Shown: positions 1-9,251 of the stretch, one piece after another | How positions within the stretch are numbered: the first letter of the stretch is position 1 | How the letters are laid out: every line of letters starts with the position of its first letter | Assembly: GCA_900469475.1 (NCBI GenBank) | Contig: UBXG01000015.1 | Span: 1-64,000, forward strand | Direction of reading: 5' to 3' | DNA: 64,000 nucleotides | Origin: Hyphomicrobiales bacterium | Lineage (GTDB): Bacteria; Pseudomonadota; Alphaproteobacteria; Rhizobiales; Rhizobiaceae | Made by a program: the position numbers and the translations under genes | Notes under the pieces: generated by a model | Database searches by the model: none | Told to the model about the DNA's origin: nothing | The model's input: only the letters and a program-made list of their open reading frames with translations

Positions 1-458
1 TCCTGATCTTCTTCAGCGCCGAGTCGGCCCTCGCGAAGACACTGCTCGATCTTCTGCAGTGCCGCCGTGATCCGCTCCTTGTCATCAGCCTGCCAGTTGC
101 GCGCAGCAAGCTCGGCGGCCTCCGCCTCAAGCCCGGCGCGAAATTCGAAGAAGCGCTGGACATCGGCGAGCGATCCTACAGGCACCATTTTCAGGACCGA
201 GGAATCCGGCCTTTGCCTGACATAAGAACCCGACCCCTTGCTCGAAACGACCAAACCATCTGCACGCAGCCGCTCCAGAGCGTCGCGCACAACAGGCCGT
301 GACGCGCCGAATATTTCCGCGAGCTTGGCTTCCGCCGGCAACCGCTCGTTCACAGGAAAGGTTCCATCCGCAATCATCGCGACGATCCTCGCATAGATGA
401 TGTCGCCGAAGCGCGTCACGCCCACACCGGAATCGTTGGCGACAGAGAGTTTCATCAT
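1..458 (-). CDS. GntR/FadR-family transcriptional regulator (3' end off window)
   Basis: The first 152 codons are visible on the minus strand; the gene runs off the left edge. Residues about 15-75 form a GntR winged helix (RLPAEAKLAEIFGASRPVVR, then a GSGSYV wing), and an FCD-type ligand domain starts near residue 90 with the conserved Arg in FEFRAGLE. Such regulators usually repress a neighbouring catabolic operon until a small carboxylic acid binds the FCD domain. It is divergent from the family-5 ABC operon, with about 190 bp between the two start codons, so it most likely controls that operon. Start chosen at ATGATGAAA; the second ATG (455) is equally possible. Confidence 0.85.
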   Translation of the reverse strand, partial: MMKLSVANDSGVGVTRFGDIIYARIVAMIADGTFPVNERLPAEAKLAEIFGASRPVVRDALERLRADGLVVSSKGSGSYVRQRPDSSVLKMVPVGSLADVQRFFEFRAGLEAEAAELAARNWQADDKERITAALQKIEQCLREGRLGAEEDQ

Positions 459-649
459 CGTCCTTCGTGACTGGCGGCGCAGGCATAGCGCACCTGCGCG
501 TTCAGAACTACAAAATCTGTAAAAATATGTCAACTATTGTAATTATCTGAGAATGTAATATGGTCGCGACGCGGTGCATGGCGACGGGACGGGAGCCGGT
601 CGCATCGGTCGAGGCAAAGCCCGGCCGAAATCAAAATGGGAGGGATTCG
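459..649. promoter_or_regulatory. Divergent promoter region between GntR regulator and ABC operon
   Basis: An AT-rich stretch at about 505-560 stands out from its GC-rich surroundings and contains TATGTCAACTATTG, which has the GT-N2-AC core seen in some FadR-subfamily operators. It must hold the promoters of both divergent units. The operator reading is only a suggestion from one partial match. Confidence 0.3.
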
Positions 650-2596
650 ATGCGCGATGAAATATTGTCCCGCGGCGTGAGTAGACGCGCCGTCCTGGGA
701 GGTATGGCGGGGATGGCAGCCCTGTCTCTGGCCGGTCGTGTCAACGCTGCCGATGCCGGTGGCGAGGCGCCCGCCCTGGCTGCGCTCGTCAAGGAAGGCA
801 AGCTGCCGCCGCTGGCCGACCGCTTGCCGAAAAAGCCAATGGTGATCACCCCTTACGAGAAGGTCGGAACCTATGGCGGCACATTACGGCGTGGCTTGCG
901 CGGCTCGTCCGACCATAATGGCATTCTGCGCATGGTGGGCAATCAGAGCCTGGTGCGCTGGAACCTCGAGTTTACTCAGGTCCTGCCGAACCTCGCCGAA
1001 CGCTGGGACGTCAATGCCGACGCTTCGCAATTCACCTTCTACCTCATTCAAGGCGCCCGCTGGTCCGACGGCCATCCCTTCACGGCCGACGACGTCGTTT
1101 TCGCCATCGAAGACTGCGTCAAGAATACCGATCTCTATAGCGCGGCGCCGGCGCAACTGTCCGTCGCCGGCAAGGCCGTCAGTGTCACGAAGATTGACGA
1201 CTATACGGTGAAATTCACCTTTGCCGCTCCGAACGCGCTCTATCTGGAAAATCTCGCAACCCCGCTCGGCCAGCACCCGACGCTGTTTCCGAAGCACTAT
1301 TGCAGCCAGTTCCTGCCTAAATACAATCCAAACATCGCCGAGGATGCGAAGAAGGCCGGCGTCAGCAATTGGCCCGAACTCTTCCGCGCCCGCTGCGGCG
1401 ACATCGAAATCCCCTCGCGGTGGGGCAATCCCGACAAACCGACGCTCGATCCCTGGGTCGTCAAGGAACCCTATACCGGCGGTGCAACCCGCGTCGTCAT
1501 GACGCGCAACCCATATTTCTGGCAGGTCGATACATCAGGCAACCAGCTTCCCTATGTCGACGAGATCAATTTCGGCATCTCGCAGGATGTGGAATCGCTG
1601 ATGCTGAATGTCATCTCCGGCAAGATCGATATTCAAGAGCGCCATATCAGCGTGCTCGCCAACAAGCCGACGCTTTCGCAGAACATGAAGAAGGGTGACT
1701 ATCGCCTTCTAACTCTTATTCCTTCTACTTCGCAGCAATGCCAGATCTACCTCAACATCACCCATAAAGATCCCGCCATGCGCAAGATGTTTGCAGACAA
1801 GTCGGTCCGGCAGGCGCTCTCGCTCGGTATCAACCGGCAGGAGATCATCGACATCGTCTACTTCGGGCAGAGCCAACCCTACCAGGCCGGGCCGCGACCG
1901 GAGCATCCCTGGTACAACGAGAAATATGCTCGCCAGTTCACCGACTACGATCCGGACAAGGCCGGCGCTATGCTGGACCAGGCCGGTTATGGCAAGAAGG
2001 ATGCGAACGGCTTCCGGCTCCGGCCGGATGGTCAGAAGATGTTCTTCACCGTCGACGTCATTCCGACCCTCTATCCCGATCTGGTCGATGCTCTCGAGCT
2101 GGTGAAGGCACATTGGGCACAGATCGGCGTCGACATGAAAGTCAACACGATCGAGCGGGCGCTTTACTATACGCGCGGCGACGACAACGCCCATGATGCC
2201 CAAGTCTGGCCAGGCCCTGGCGGCCTCGATCCGATGCTCGATCCGCGCGACTTCTTCGCTTTCCACCCGCAAGGCTCGCGCTACGCAATCCCATGGTCGG
2301 TCTGGTACACCTCGAACGGCAAGCAGGGCGAGGAACCGCCGGAAAGCCAAAAGAAGCGTATGAAACTTTTCGATGAGGCGCGCTCGACGGCCGATCTCGA
2401 CAAGCGCGGCGCGGTCATGAAGCAGATTTTTGATATCGCCGCCGAAGAATTTGAAACCGTTGGCCTGTGCCTCGCCGTCGGCGGGTTCGGCATCATCCGC
2501 AACAATCTGCACAATGTTCCCGAAAAGCAGCCGGACAGCTGGTCGTGGCCCAATCCGGGACCGGCCATGCCGCAGCAATTCTTCTTTACCAGCTGA
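650..2596 (+). CDS. ABC transporter periplasmic binding protein, family 5 (peptide/oligosaccharide type)
   Basis: A 648-residue SBP_bac_5 protein that would capture substrate in the periplasm and deliver it to the two permeases downstream. The N-terminus is a twin-arginine signal (SRRAVLGG at residues 11-18) with a likely cut after VNA near residue 31. The body has family-5 hallmarks such as FYLIQGARWSDGHPFTADDV (about 145-165) and a late VRQALSLGINRQEII segment. It is longer than typical DppA (about 530); long members of this family include oligosaccharide binders such as AgpA of Sinorhizobium. Start 650 is chosen for the GGGAGG ribosome site and the signal peptide; an upstream in-frame ATG at 560 lacks both. 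The substrate is probably a sugar or sugar acid, given the dehydratase at the operon end (inference). Confidence 0.9.
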   Translation: MRDEILSRGVSRRAVLGGMAGMAALSLAGRVNAADAGGEAPALAALVKEGKLPPLADRLPKKPMVITPYEKVGTYGGTLRRGLRGSSDHNGILRMVGNQSLVRWNLEFTQVLPNLAERWDVNADASQFTFYLIQGARWSDGHPFTADDVVFAIEDCVKNTDLYSAAPAQLSVAGKAVSVTKIDDYTVKFTFAAPNALYLENLATPLGQHPTLFPKHYCSQFLPKYNPNIAEDAKKAGVSNWPELFRARCGDIEIPSRWGNPDKPTLDPWVVKEPYTGGATRVVMTRNPYFWQVDTSGNQLPYVDEINFGISQDVESLMLNVISGKIDIQERHISVLANKPTLSQNMKKGDYRLLTLIPSTSQQCQIYLNITHKDPAMRKMFADKSVRQALSLGINRQEIIDIVYFGQSQPYQAGPRPEHPWYNEKYARQFTDYDPDKAGAMLDQAGYGKKDANGFRLRPDGQKMFFTVDVIPTLYPDLVDALELVKAHWAQIGVDMKVNTIERALYYTRGDDNAHDAQVWPGPGGLDPMLDPRDFFAFHPQGSRYAIPWSVWYTSNGKQGEEPPESQKKRMKLFDEARSTADLDKRGAVMKQIFDIAAEEFETVGLCLAVGGFGIIRNNLHNVPEKQPDSWSWPNPGPAMPQQFFFTS

Positions 2597-2682
2597 TCAC
2601 ACCGATCCGGCGCCGCCTTCCATCGGCGGCGCTCTCCTTCATGCGGAGCTGCCCGCGGCAGCGCTCACTGCGAGAAACAGCC

Positions 2683-3669
2683 ATGCTGGTCTTCATCGGT
2701 AAACGCCTTTTATGGATGATCCCATCCCTTTTCGCCGTCAGCTTCCTGGCCTTCGTGCTGATCCAGCTGCCTCCCGGCGACTATGTGACGACCTATATCG
2801 CCACGCTCGCCTCTTCGAATGAAGTGGTCGATCAAAACACGGCCGCGCAGCTACGCGAGCGCTTCGGCCTCGATCAGCCGATGCTCATCCAATATCTGAA
2901 ATGGATGTGGGGCATTCTTTCGCGCGGCGATTTCGGTATCTCGTTCGAATGGCAACAGCCGGTCTCCGGCCTTATCTGGGAGCGCATGGCGCTGACGCTC
3001 ATTCTGGCGCTTGCGGCGCTGATCGCCACCTGGGCGATCGCGCTGCCAATCGGCGTCTATTCCGCTGTCAAGAAATACTCGATCGGCGATTATCTCTTTA
3101 CCGCCTTCACCTTTCTCGGACTTGCCATTCCCTCCTTCCTGTTGGCGCTGGTGCTGATGTATGTCGCCGCGGTCGAGTTCGGCCAGGATGTCGGCGGCCT
3201 GTTTTCCTCTCAGTTCGAGACGGCGCCCTGGAGTATCGCCAAGATGCTGGATCTCCTGTCGCATTTGTGGCTGCCGGTCGTCATCCTTGCCGTTTCATCG
3301 ACCGCAAGCCTCATCCGCGTCATGCGCGCCAATATGCTGGACGAGCTGCCAAAACCCTATGTGACGACGGCACGGGCAAAAGGCCTCTCCGAGTTCCGGC
3401 TGCTGGTCAAATATCCGCTGCGCATTGCCCTCAATCCGTTTATTTCCACCATCGCCTGGCTGCTGCCCAATCTCATTTCCGGGTCGGTCGTCGTGGCGAT
3501 CGTCCTCAACCTGCCAACGGCGGCGCCCTTGCTGCTGCAGGCGCTGATGGCACAGGACATGTATCTCGCCGGCGCTTTCGTGCTGCTGATCTGCGCGCTC
3601 ACGCTGATCGGGTCACTCATCAGTGACATTCTGCTTGCCCTCGTCGATCCCCGCATCCGGTTGGAATAG
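2683..3669 (+). CDS. ABC transporter permease (DppB/OppB type)
   Basis: A 328-residue inner-membrane permease. It has the usual DppB start (a hydrophobic helix right after FIGKRLLWMIPSLFAVSF), six predicted membrane segments and the cytoplasmic EAA-type loop ARAKGLSEFRLLVKYPL that docks on the ATPase. It pairs with the DppC-type permease 9 bp downstream. The ATG at 2683 fits family alignments; the open frame extends upstream to 2467 but overlaps the binding-protein gene and shows no signal there. Confidence 0.92.
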   Translation: MLVFIGKRLLWMIPSLFAVSFLAFVLIQLPPGDYVTTYIATLASSNEVVDQNTAAQLRERFGLDQPMLIQYLKWMWGILSRGDFGISFEWQQPVSGLIWERMALTLILALAALIATWAIALPIGVYSAVKKYSIGDYLFTAFTFLGLAIPSFLLALVLMYVAAVEFGQDVGGLFSSQFETAPWSIAKMLDLLSHLWLPVVILAVSSTASLIRVMRANMLDELPKPYVTTARAKGLSEFRLLVKYPLRIALNPFISTIAWLLPNLISGSVVVAIVLNLPTAAPLLLQALMAQDMYLAGAFVLLICALTLIGSLISDILLALVDPRIRLE

Positions 3670-3678
3670 GAGCAGCCC

Positions 3679-4800
3679 ATGGCCGATATCGCCGTCACAA
3701 CCCTGCGCCCCGACCGCGCCGCTGTCGCCTCGCAATGGCAGCTGATCTGGTGGGCCTTCCGCCGCCACAAGCTTGCCATGGTCGCCCTTGTCGTCACCGT
3801 GATGATGTATATCGTCGCGATCGTGCCGGGCTTCTTTGCCATAAACGATCCCAATCAGCAAAATGCGCGCGCAACCTTCCACCCGCCGCAAAGGGTGCAT
3901 TTATTTGACACGGATAACGGCTTTTCCCTCGGGCTCCACTACTATCCGCTGAAGCTAACCCGCGATCCGGAGACACTTGCACCGATCTTCAAGGAGGACA
4001 CGACGAAGCCCGTCTCCATCAGCCTGTTCGGGAGAGGCTATGAGTATTCCGTGCTCGGTCTCTTCACGAGCAACATCCACCTCTTGGCATCTTCCGACAA
4101 GTCGACGCCTCTTCTTCTGTTCGGCGCAGACCGGCTCGGGCGCGACGTCTTCAGCCGCACCGTTCAGGGCTCACAGATTTCGCTGTCGATCGGCCTCGTC
4201 GGCGTCTTCTTTTCGCTTCTGCTCGGTATCGTTCTTGGTGGGGTTTCCGGCTATTACGGTGGAAAGCTCGACTTTTTCATCCAGCGCCTGATCGACTTTG
4301 TACTGTCGCTGCCCACCATCCCCATCTGGCTCGCCATGGCGGCAGCGCTGCCGCAAGGCTGGCCGGCGGCACTGCAATATATGATGATCACGATCATCCT
4401 GTCCTTGACCGGCTGGGCGCAGCTTGCCCGCGTCGTACGCGGCCGCTTCCTATCGCTGCGGACGGAAGAATTCGTCGCCGCCGCAAGGCTCGACGGCGCC
4501 AGCGAGGGGCGCATCATCTTCCGCCACATGCTGCCGAGTTTTGCCAGCCACATCATCGCTTCCATCACGCTTGCCGTGCCGGCGATGATTCTGGCCGAGA
4601 CGTCGCTTTCCTTCCTCGGGCTCGGCCTCCAGCCGCCGACCATCTCCTGGGGTGTGCTGCTGCGCGAGGCGCAAAACATCCGCTCGATCGCAACGGCACC
4701 GTGGCTCTTCCTGCCGGGTGTCGCCGTCGTCATCGCCGTCATGGCCCTGAACCTTCTCGGCGACGGCTTGCGCGACGCGGCCGATCCCTACAACAAATGA
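3679..4800 (+). CDS. ABC transporter permease (DppC/OppC type)
   Basis: A 373-residue second permease of the importer. An N-terminal cytoplasmic tail and one membrane helix (about residues 30-55) are followed by an unusually long periplasmic stretch (about 60-150), then LGADRLGRDVFSR and five further helices. The EAA loop is AARLDGASEGRIIFRHMLP, and the ending GDGLRDAADPYNK is typical of DppC. The long loop makes it bigger than E. coli DppC (300 residues), as in several rhizobial sugar-type family-5 systems. Confidence 0.92.
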   Translation: MADIAVTTLRPDRAAVASQWQLIWWAFRRHKLAMVALVVTVMMYIVAIVPGFFAINDPNQQNARATFHPPQRVHLFDTDNGFSLGLHYYPLKLTRDPETLAPIFKEDTTKPVSISLFGRGYEYSVLGLFTSNIHLLASSDKSTPLLLFGADRLGRDVFSRTVQGSQISLSIGLVGVFFSLLLGIVLGGVSGYYGGKLDFFIQRLIDFVLSLPTIPIWLAMAAALPQGWPAALQYMMITIILSLTGWAQLARVVRGRFLSLRTEEFVAAARLDGASEGRIIFRHMLPSFASHIIASITLAVPAMILAETSLSFLGLGLQPPTISWGVLLREAQNIRSIATAPWLFLPGVAVVIAVMALNLLGDGLRDAADPYNK

Positions 4801-4807
4801 GGCGGGA

Positions 4808-6529
4808 ATGACCGATATCGTTTCCATGAACACCGCTCGTCCGCTGCTGCAGGTCAAGAATCTCACCGTCGACTTCCCGTTGCGAACCGGCACCTTTCGC
4901 GCGGTCGACAATCTCTCCTTTGCCATCGAGCCGGGAAAGACGCTCTGCGTCGTCGGGGAGAGCGGATCCGGCAAATCGGTCACCGCGCGCTCTATCCTGC
5001 AGATCGTCGACGCCCCCGGCCGCATCACCGGCGGCTCGATCATTCTCAACGGCATCGGCGGCAGTTCGGTCGATCTCGCCAAGCTCAATCCGCGCGGGCG
5101 GCACATCAGATCGATCCGCGGGCGCGATATCGCCATGATCTTCCAGGAGCCGATGGCCTCGCTCTCGCCGGTCCACACGGTCGGCGACCAGATCATGGAG
5201 GCGCTGCGTCTTCACACGCGCATGAGCAAGGCGGAAGCACGCGCCGAGGCGATCTCGCTTCTAAAGCAGGTGGAAATCCCCTCCCCGGAAAAAGCCATAG
5301 ACCGCTACGCCTTTCAATATTCGGGCGGCATGCGCCAGCGCGCCATGATCGCCATGGCGCTTGCCTGCAAGCCGCAGCTGCTAATCGCCGACGAACCGAC
5401 AACGGCGCTCGACGTGACGACTCAAGCTGAAATCCTCGATCTGATTGCCCGGCTGCAGAAGGCCACCGGCATGGCGGTGCTGTTCATCACCCACGACATG
5501 GGTGTGGTCGCACAGATCGCCGACGACGTGCTCGTCATGCACAATGGCGTGGTCAAGGAACATGGTCCGGTCGAGCAGATATTCCATGCTCCGAAGGACG
5601 ATTATACCCGCATGTTGATCGGTTCCGTGCTGAAGCTCGAAAGGAAGGCGGAAATCCGTCTGGCGCGACCGCCTCTCGATAAAGGCGCGGCCCCGATCCT
5701 CGAGTTGCGCAATGTCTCGATGGCCTTCGGCGAGGTCCGCGCCCTCGATGATGTCTCGATCTCGCTCTTGCCGCGCGAGACGCTCGGCATCGTCGGTGAG
5801 AGCGGGTCCGGCAAAACAACGATGGGTCGCTCGATCATGCGCCTTATCGATCCGAGTGCAGGCGAAATCCTTTATCGCCGCGCCGATGGCGATATCACCG
5901 ACTTGGCGCGCGCAAAGGGGGCGTCCCTTGCGGCCGCACGCCGCGAGCTGCGCATGGTGTTCCAGGACCCGTTCGGCTCGCTCAATCCGCGCATGACCGT
6001 CTCGCAGATCATCGGCGAACCATTGCTCGTCAACGGCATCGCCAAGGGCCACGCGCTCGATGAGCGCGTCTGCCATCTGATGGAGCAGGTCGGGCTCGAT
6101 CCAAGGGCGCGCGAGCGCTATCCGCATGCCTTCTCCGGCGGCCAGCGCCAGCGTATCGGCATTGCCCGCGCCATCACGCTCAATCCGCGCATCATCGTTG
6201 CCGACGAGGCGACATCGGCTCTCGATGTCTCCGTGCGTTCACAGGTCCTCGATCTTCTGATGCGCCTGCAGGACGAGCTTGGCCTCGCCTATATCTTCAT
6301 CAGCCATGATATCGGCGTCATTCGCTACATGTGCGACCGCGTCGGCGTCATGTACAATGGGCGCCTGGTCGAGGTTGGCGATGCCGACAAGGTCTGCAAT
6401 TCACCCGACCATGCCTATACGCAGGCGCTGATTTCGGCGATCCCGCGCCCCGACCCTCGCGATCGCGATCGCTCGCGACGCTTTCGCTATGTCGAGCCGG
6501 AAACCGTGAAGAACGGAAGCGCTGCGTGA
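4808..6529 (+). CDS. Fused ABC ATPase with two nucleotide-binding domains (DppD-DppF type)
   Basis: A 573-residue ATPase carrying both halves of the importer's motor in one chain. The first domain has Walker A GESGSGKS (50-57), signature [12 protein letters not shown] and Walker [13 protein letters not shown]. The second has Walker A GESGSGKT (about 331), signature [12 protein letters not shown] and Walker [13 protein letters not shown]. Each domain ends in an oligopeptide-type C-terminal extension. All catalytic motifs are intact, so both sites should hydrolyse ATP. It begins 7 bp after the DppC gene and closes the transporter part of the operon. Confidence 0.94.
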   Translation: MTDIVSMNTARPLLQVKNLTVDFPLRTGTFRAVDNLSFAIEPGKTLCVVGESGSGKSVTARSILQIVDAPGRITGGSIILNGIGGSSVDLAKLNPRGRHIRSIRGRDIAMIFQEPMASLSPVHTVGDQIMEALRLHTRMSKAEARAEAISLLKQVEIPSPEKAIDRYAFQYSGGMRQRAMIAMALACKPQLLIADEPTTALDVTTQAEILDLIARLQKATGMAVLFITHDMGVVAQIADDVLVMHNGVVKEHGPVEQIFHAPKDDYTRMLIGSVLKLERKAEIRLARPPLDKGAAPILELRNVSMAFGEVRALDDVSISLLPRETLGIVGESGSGKTTMGRSIMRLIDPSAGEILYRRADGDITDLARAKGASLAAARRELRMVFQDPFGSLNPRMTVSQIIGEPLLVNGIAKGHALDERVCHLMEQVGLDPRARERYPHAFSGGQRQRIGIARAITLNPRIIVADEATSALDVSVRSQVLDLLMRLQDELGLAYIFISHDIGVIRYMCDRVGVMYNGRLVEVGDADKVCNSPDHAYTQALISAIPRPDPRDRDRSRRFRYVEPETVKNGSAA

Positions 6530-6655
6530 TGGCCTTATTCAACCAGGCCGGAACGCTTATTTGCCGCGCTCGGATTTCGCCGCAGCACGGCAAGGATCTC
6601 CCCAGCTGCGGCACCTCCCATGCCGCATTTATAACCACCGATAGAAGGAAGTAAG

Positions 6656-7843
6656 ATGAAGATCGACCGCATGCGGGTATTCATGACCCGCGACAAGGAT
6701 CGCCCGCGCGTTATCGTGGCGCTGGATACGGATGACGGACTGACCGGCTGGGGCGAGTGCTACAACCACGGCCCGGATTTGGCGCTGCCGCCGATCCTCG
6801 ACTATCTCTATGGCTTCATCGCCGGCCAGGATCCGAGCCGGATCGACTATCTCATCAACCTCTTGATCCAGCAGAGCCGCTTCCCGCCCGGCGCGCTTGG
6901 CCTTTCGGCCATTTCCGCGCTCGACCATTGCCTTTGGGATCTCTCGGCAAAGGCTCTCAATGTCCCGGTCTACAAGCTGCTCGGCGGTGCGGTTCGCGAT
7001 CGCATCAAGGTCTATGCCGGCGTTTATACCGCACCGGATGCGCCAGCGGCACGCGACGAGCTCGATCGACTGAACGTCGAATGGGGTTTTACCGCCTTCA
7101 AGCTCAGCCCCTGGCGCATCGACATGCATGCCCATCGCTGGGGCAATGTCGTGAAGGCATCGGCTGACTATTTCCGCTCGCTGCGCGAGACCGTGCGCGA
7201 CGATTATGAGATCGCCTTCGACGCCCATGCCAAGATCTTCGAGCCGATCGCCGCCCGCCAGCTTGGCAATGCGCTGGCGCCCTATGACCCGCTCTTCTAC
7301 GAGGAGCCGCTGCGTCCGGAAAACATCGAGATGTGGGGCGAACTGAAACAGGGCCTCAATTGTGTGCTCGCGACCGGCGAGTCCCTCTATAACCGCAACG
7401 AGTTCCTGCGTCTGCTGCAGGTCAAGGGCGCCGACCTCATCCAGCCGGATATCTGCGTGGTCGGCGGCATCAGCGAGATGCGGCGCATCGCGACGATCGC
7501 CGAAGCGCATTTCGTCGGCGTCGCTCCACACAGCCCGATGGGGCCGCTCGCGACCGCCGTCAATGTGCACTTCTCCGCCGCCGCGCAGAACTTCAAGATC
7601 CTCGAATACCGGCTGCCGAAAGGCCAAGCTTATGTCTACGGCGGCAACGAGGTCGAGCAGCGGCAGGGGGAAACCCGCTATGTCGTCGATCCCTATCTGC
7701 CGAAGGACGGCTATCTCGAGCTGAGGCCGGACCGACCCGGCTGGGGCGTCGACATGGATGAGAAGGCCATGGAAGAGGAAGGCTATATTCATTGGCAGCG
7801 GCGCGTGCCGAAGCGTCCGGATGGTTCGTATGCCTTTGCGTGA
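6656..7843 (+). CDS. Enolase-superfamily dehydratase, galactonate-dehydratase-like
   Basis: A 395-residue mandelate racemase/muconate lactonizing enzyme family protein. The barrel carries the metal ligands D189, E217 and E242, with H191 (D-A-H) and H292 (PHSP) as the probable acid-base pair. This spacing matches the D-x-H...E...E...H arrangement of E. coli galactonate dehydratase. It should abstract the proton alpha to a sugar-acid carboxylate and eliminate water to give a 2-keto-3-deoxy acid. K149 is not followed by the second Lys of the KxK motif, which argues against a racemase role. It lies 126 bp after the ABC ATPase, so the imported substrate is probably an acid sugar or is converted to one. 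Exact substrate unknown. Confidence 0.85.
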   Translation: MKIDRMRVFMTRDKDRPRVIVALDTDDGLTGWGECYNHGPDLALPPILDYLYGFIAGQDPSRIDYLINLLIQQSRFPPGALGLSAISALDHCLWDLSAKALNVPVYKLLGGAVRDRIKVYAGVYTAPDAPAARDELDRLNVEWGFTAFKLSPWRIDMHAHRWGNVVKASADYFRSLRETVRDDYEIAFDAHAKIFEPIAARQLGNALAPYDPLFYEEPLRPENIEMWGELKQGLNCVLATGESLYNRNEFLRLLQVKGADLIQPDICVVGGISEMRRIATIAEAHFVGVAPHSPMGPLATAVNVHFSAAAQNFKILEYRLPKGQAYVYGGNEVEQRQGETRYVVDPYLPKDGYLELRPDRPGWGVDMDEKAMEEEGYIHWQRRVPKRPDGSYAFA

Positions 7844-7871
7844 GCTTGGCATCAGCGTCACCTGAAAAATC

Positions 7872-7901
7872 GGGGCGGCCATTGGGCCGCCCCTCTCATT
7901 T
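7872..7901 (+). terminator. Rho-independent terminator after the dehydratase gene
   Basis: A perfect 9-bp stem, GGGGCGGCC / GGCCGCCCC with an ATTG loop (7872-7893), is followed by TCTCATTT and preceded by an A-run. It lies 28 bp after the stop codon and closes the family-5 ABC operon. Confidence 0.8.
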
Positions 7902-7953
7902 GGTGGATGCTTTTGCTCGCGTGCGTTTGCGAGAGCGTCCTCGAGAAGGAGCG

Positions 7954-8121
7954 TTGAGGATAGGCTCCGGCGGAGTGATGCTGCAGCATTACAGCGCCTA
8001 TAGGGTTGCTGAGAACTTCAATCTGCTGGCGGCGCTAGCGCCGGGCCGCGTCGATCTCGGAGTCGGCAAGGCGCCAGGCGGTCTTCCGCTTTCGACCGGT
8101 GCGCTTCAGAAAGCATATGAT
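7954..8121 (+). pseudogene. Relic of a luciferase-like flavin monooxygenase (LLM class)
   Basis: About 56 codons read RIGSGGVMLQHYSAYRVAEN, then FNLLAALAPGRVDLGVGKAP and GGLPLSTGALQ, which is the conserved flavin-binding core of LLM-class oxidoreductases (residues about 70-125 of a roughly 340-residue enzyme). No start region or C-terminal domain is found on either side. The segment is open but isolated between a terminator and the end of livM. It is a fragment left by deletion, not a functional gene. Confidence 0.75.
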
Positions 8122-8264
8122 CCCGCCCGCCTCGCACCTGCCCTCTCCTGACGAAAGAAGGTCAATTTAGCGCGACTGTTTCATGGCCTACCAGAAGTCA
8201 ACACGTTTTGCGCCTGCGCCAAGCCGAAAGCTGGATCAACGCTCCAACTCCTTCAGGCGCTGGG

Positions 8265-9251
8265 CTATGAGCCGGCGCTGCTCTCATCCACTGCCGGTTT
8301 TTGTTGCGGCGCGGCCGCCAAGCGCCGCCGCGGCATATCGCCGAAGAGGCCGCCGGGACGCATCAGCAGGATGATGCAGAGCATGACGCCGATTGCTACG
8401 ATCTGCAGCGATGCCGCACGAGCCTGCTGCTCTGGCGAAAAGAGGATACTCGTCAGCGCACCGGAGCCGGCCCAGATCGCCCAGACCAGAACACTGCCGA
8501 CGATAGCGCCCTTGTTGCTGCCAGAGCCGCCGACGATCAACATGACCCAGACCTGAAAGGTCAGGATAGGAAGGTAATTGTCCGGTGCGATAAAGCCGAT
8601 GAAATGTGCCTGCATGGCGCCGGCCAGTCCCATGATCGCACCGCCGACGGCAAAGGCCTGTACGCGATAGAAGCGAGCGTTTTTGCCGAGAGAAATGGCG
8701 GCGCGCTCGTCCTCACGCAACGCCTTGAGAACACGCCCCCAGGGGCTTTTCGCCAGATGCTCCAGCGCAAAATAAACGATCAGCATCACGACAGTCACGA
8801 CGCTGAGATTCGCCAAGTTGAAAAGAAGTGGCGTTTCAGCAAGGCCAGAAAATGGGCGAGGAATGAAGCCGATGCCAAAGGGGCCGCCGGTCAGCTTCTG
8901 CGCATTCAGCGCCACGAGCTGGACGACGACTGCCACGCCGAATGTGGTAATCGCCAGATAATCGGATTTCAGCCGGAGCGTCGCCACGCCGATGACGGCG
9001 GCGGCAAGACCGGCGACAATCATCGCACCGAGCCAACCGACGAGGATCGGCAGATCGAACCCGCCGAACCGCCCGGCCGTATCGGGCGTCGTCAGCAGGG
9101 CCGAGGTATAGGCGCCGATCGCTACGAAGCCGGCGAGCCCGACATTGAAGAGGCCGGTCAGGCCCCATTGCAGGTTCAGGCCGAGTGTAATGAAGGAAAA
9201 AATCAACGCGGTCGTCAGGAAGAAAGCGCCGTATCCAATAATGTCCATCAT
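8265..9251 (-). CDS. livM: Branched-chain-type ABC permease LivM
   Basis: A 328-residue inner-membrane permease of the hydrophobic amino-acid/amide uptake family. Helices begin at residue 5 (GAFFLTTALIFSFITLGLNL), and the LivM hallmark NVGLAGFVAIGAYTSALL follows at about 35. Its start ATG overlaps the livH stop (ATGA), so the two are translationally coupled. With livH it forms the channel of the importer whose ATPases lie just upstream; its binding protein is probably the LivK-type gene at 14.9 kb. The family carries many substrates besides branched-chain amino acids. Confidence 0.9.
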   Translation of the reverse strand: MMDIIGYGAFFLTTALIFSFITLGLNLQWGLTGLFNVGLAGFVAIGAYTSALLTTPDTAGRFGGFDLPILVGWLGAMIVAGLAAAVIGVATLRLKSDYLAITTFGVAVVVQLVALNAQKLTGGPFGIGFIPRPFSGLAETPLLFNLANLSVVTVVMLIVYFALEHLAKSPWGRVLKALREDERAAISLGKNARFYRVQAFAVGGAIMGLAGAMQAHFIGFIAPDNYLPILTFQVWVMLIVGGSGSNKGAIVGSVLVWAIWAGSGALTSILFSPEQQARAASLQIVAIGVMLCIILLMRPGGLFGDMPRRRLAAAPQQKPAVDESSAGS

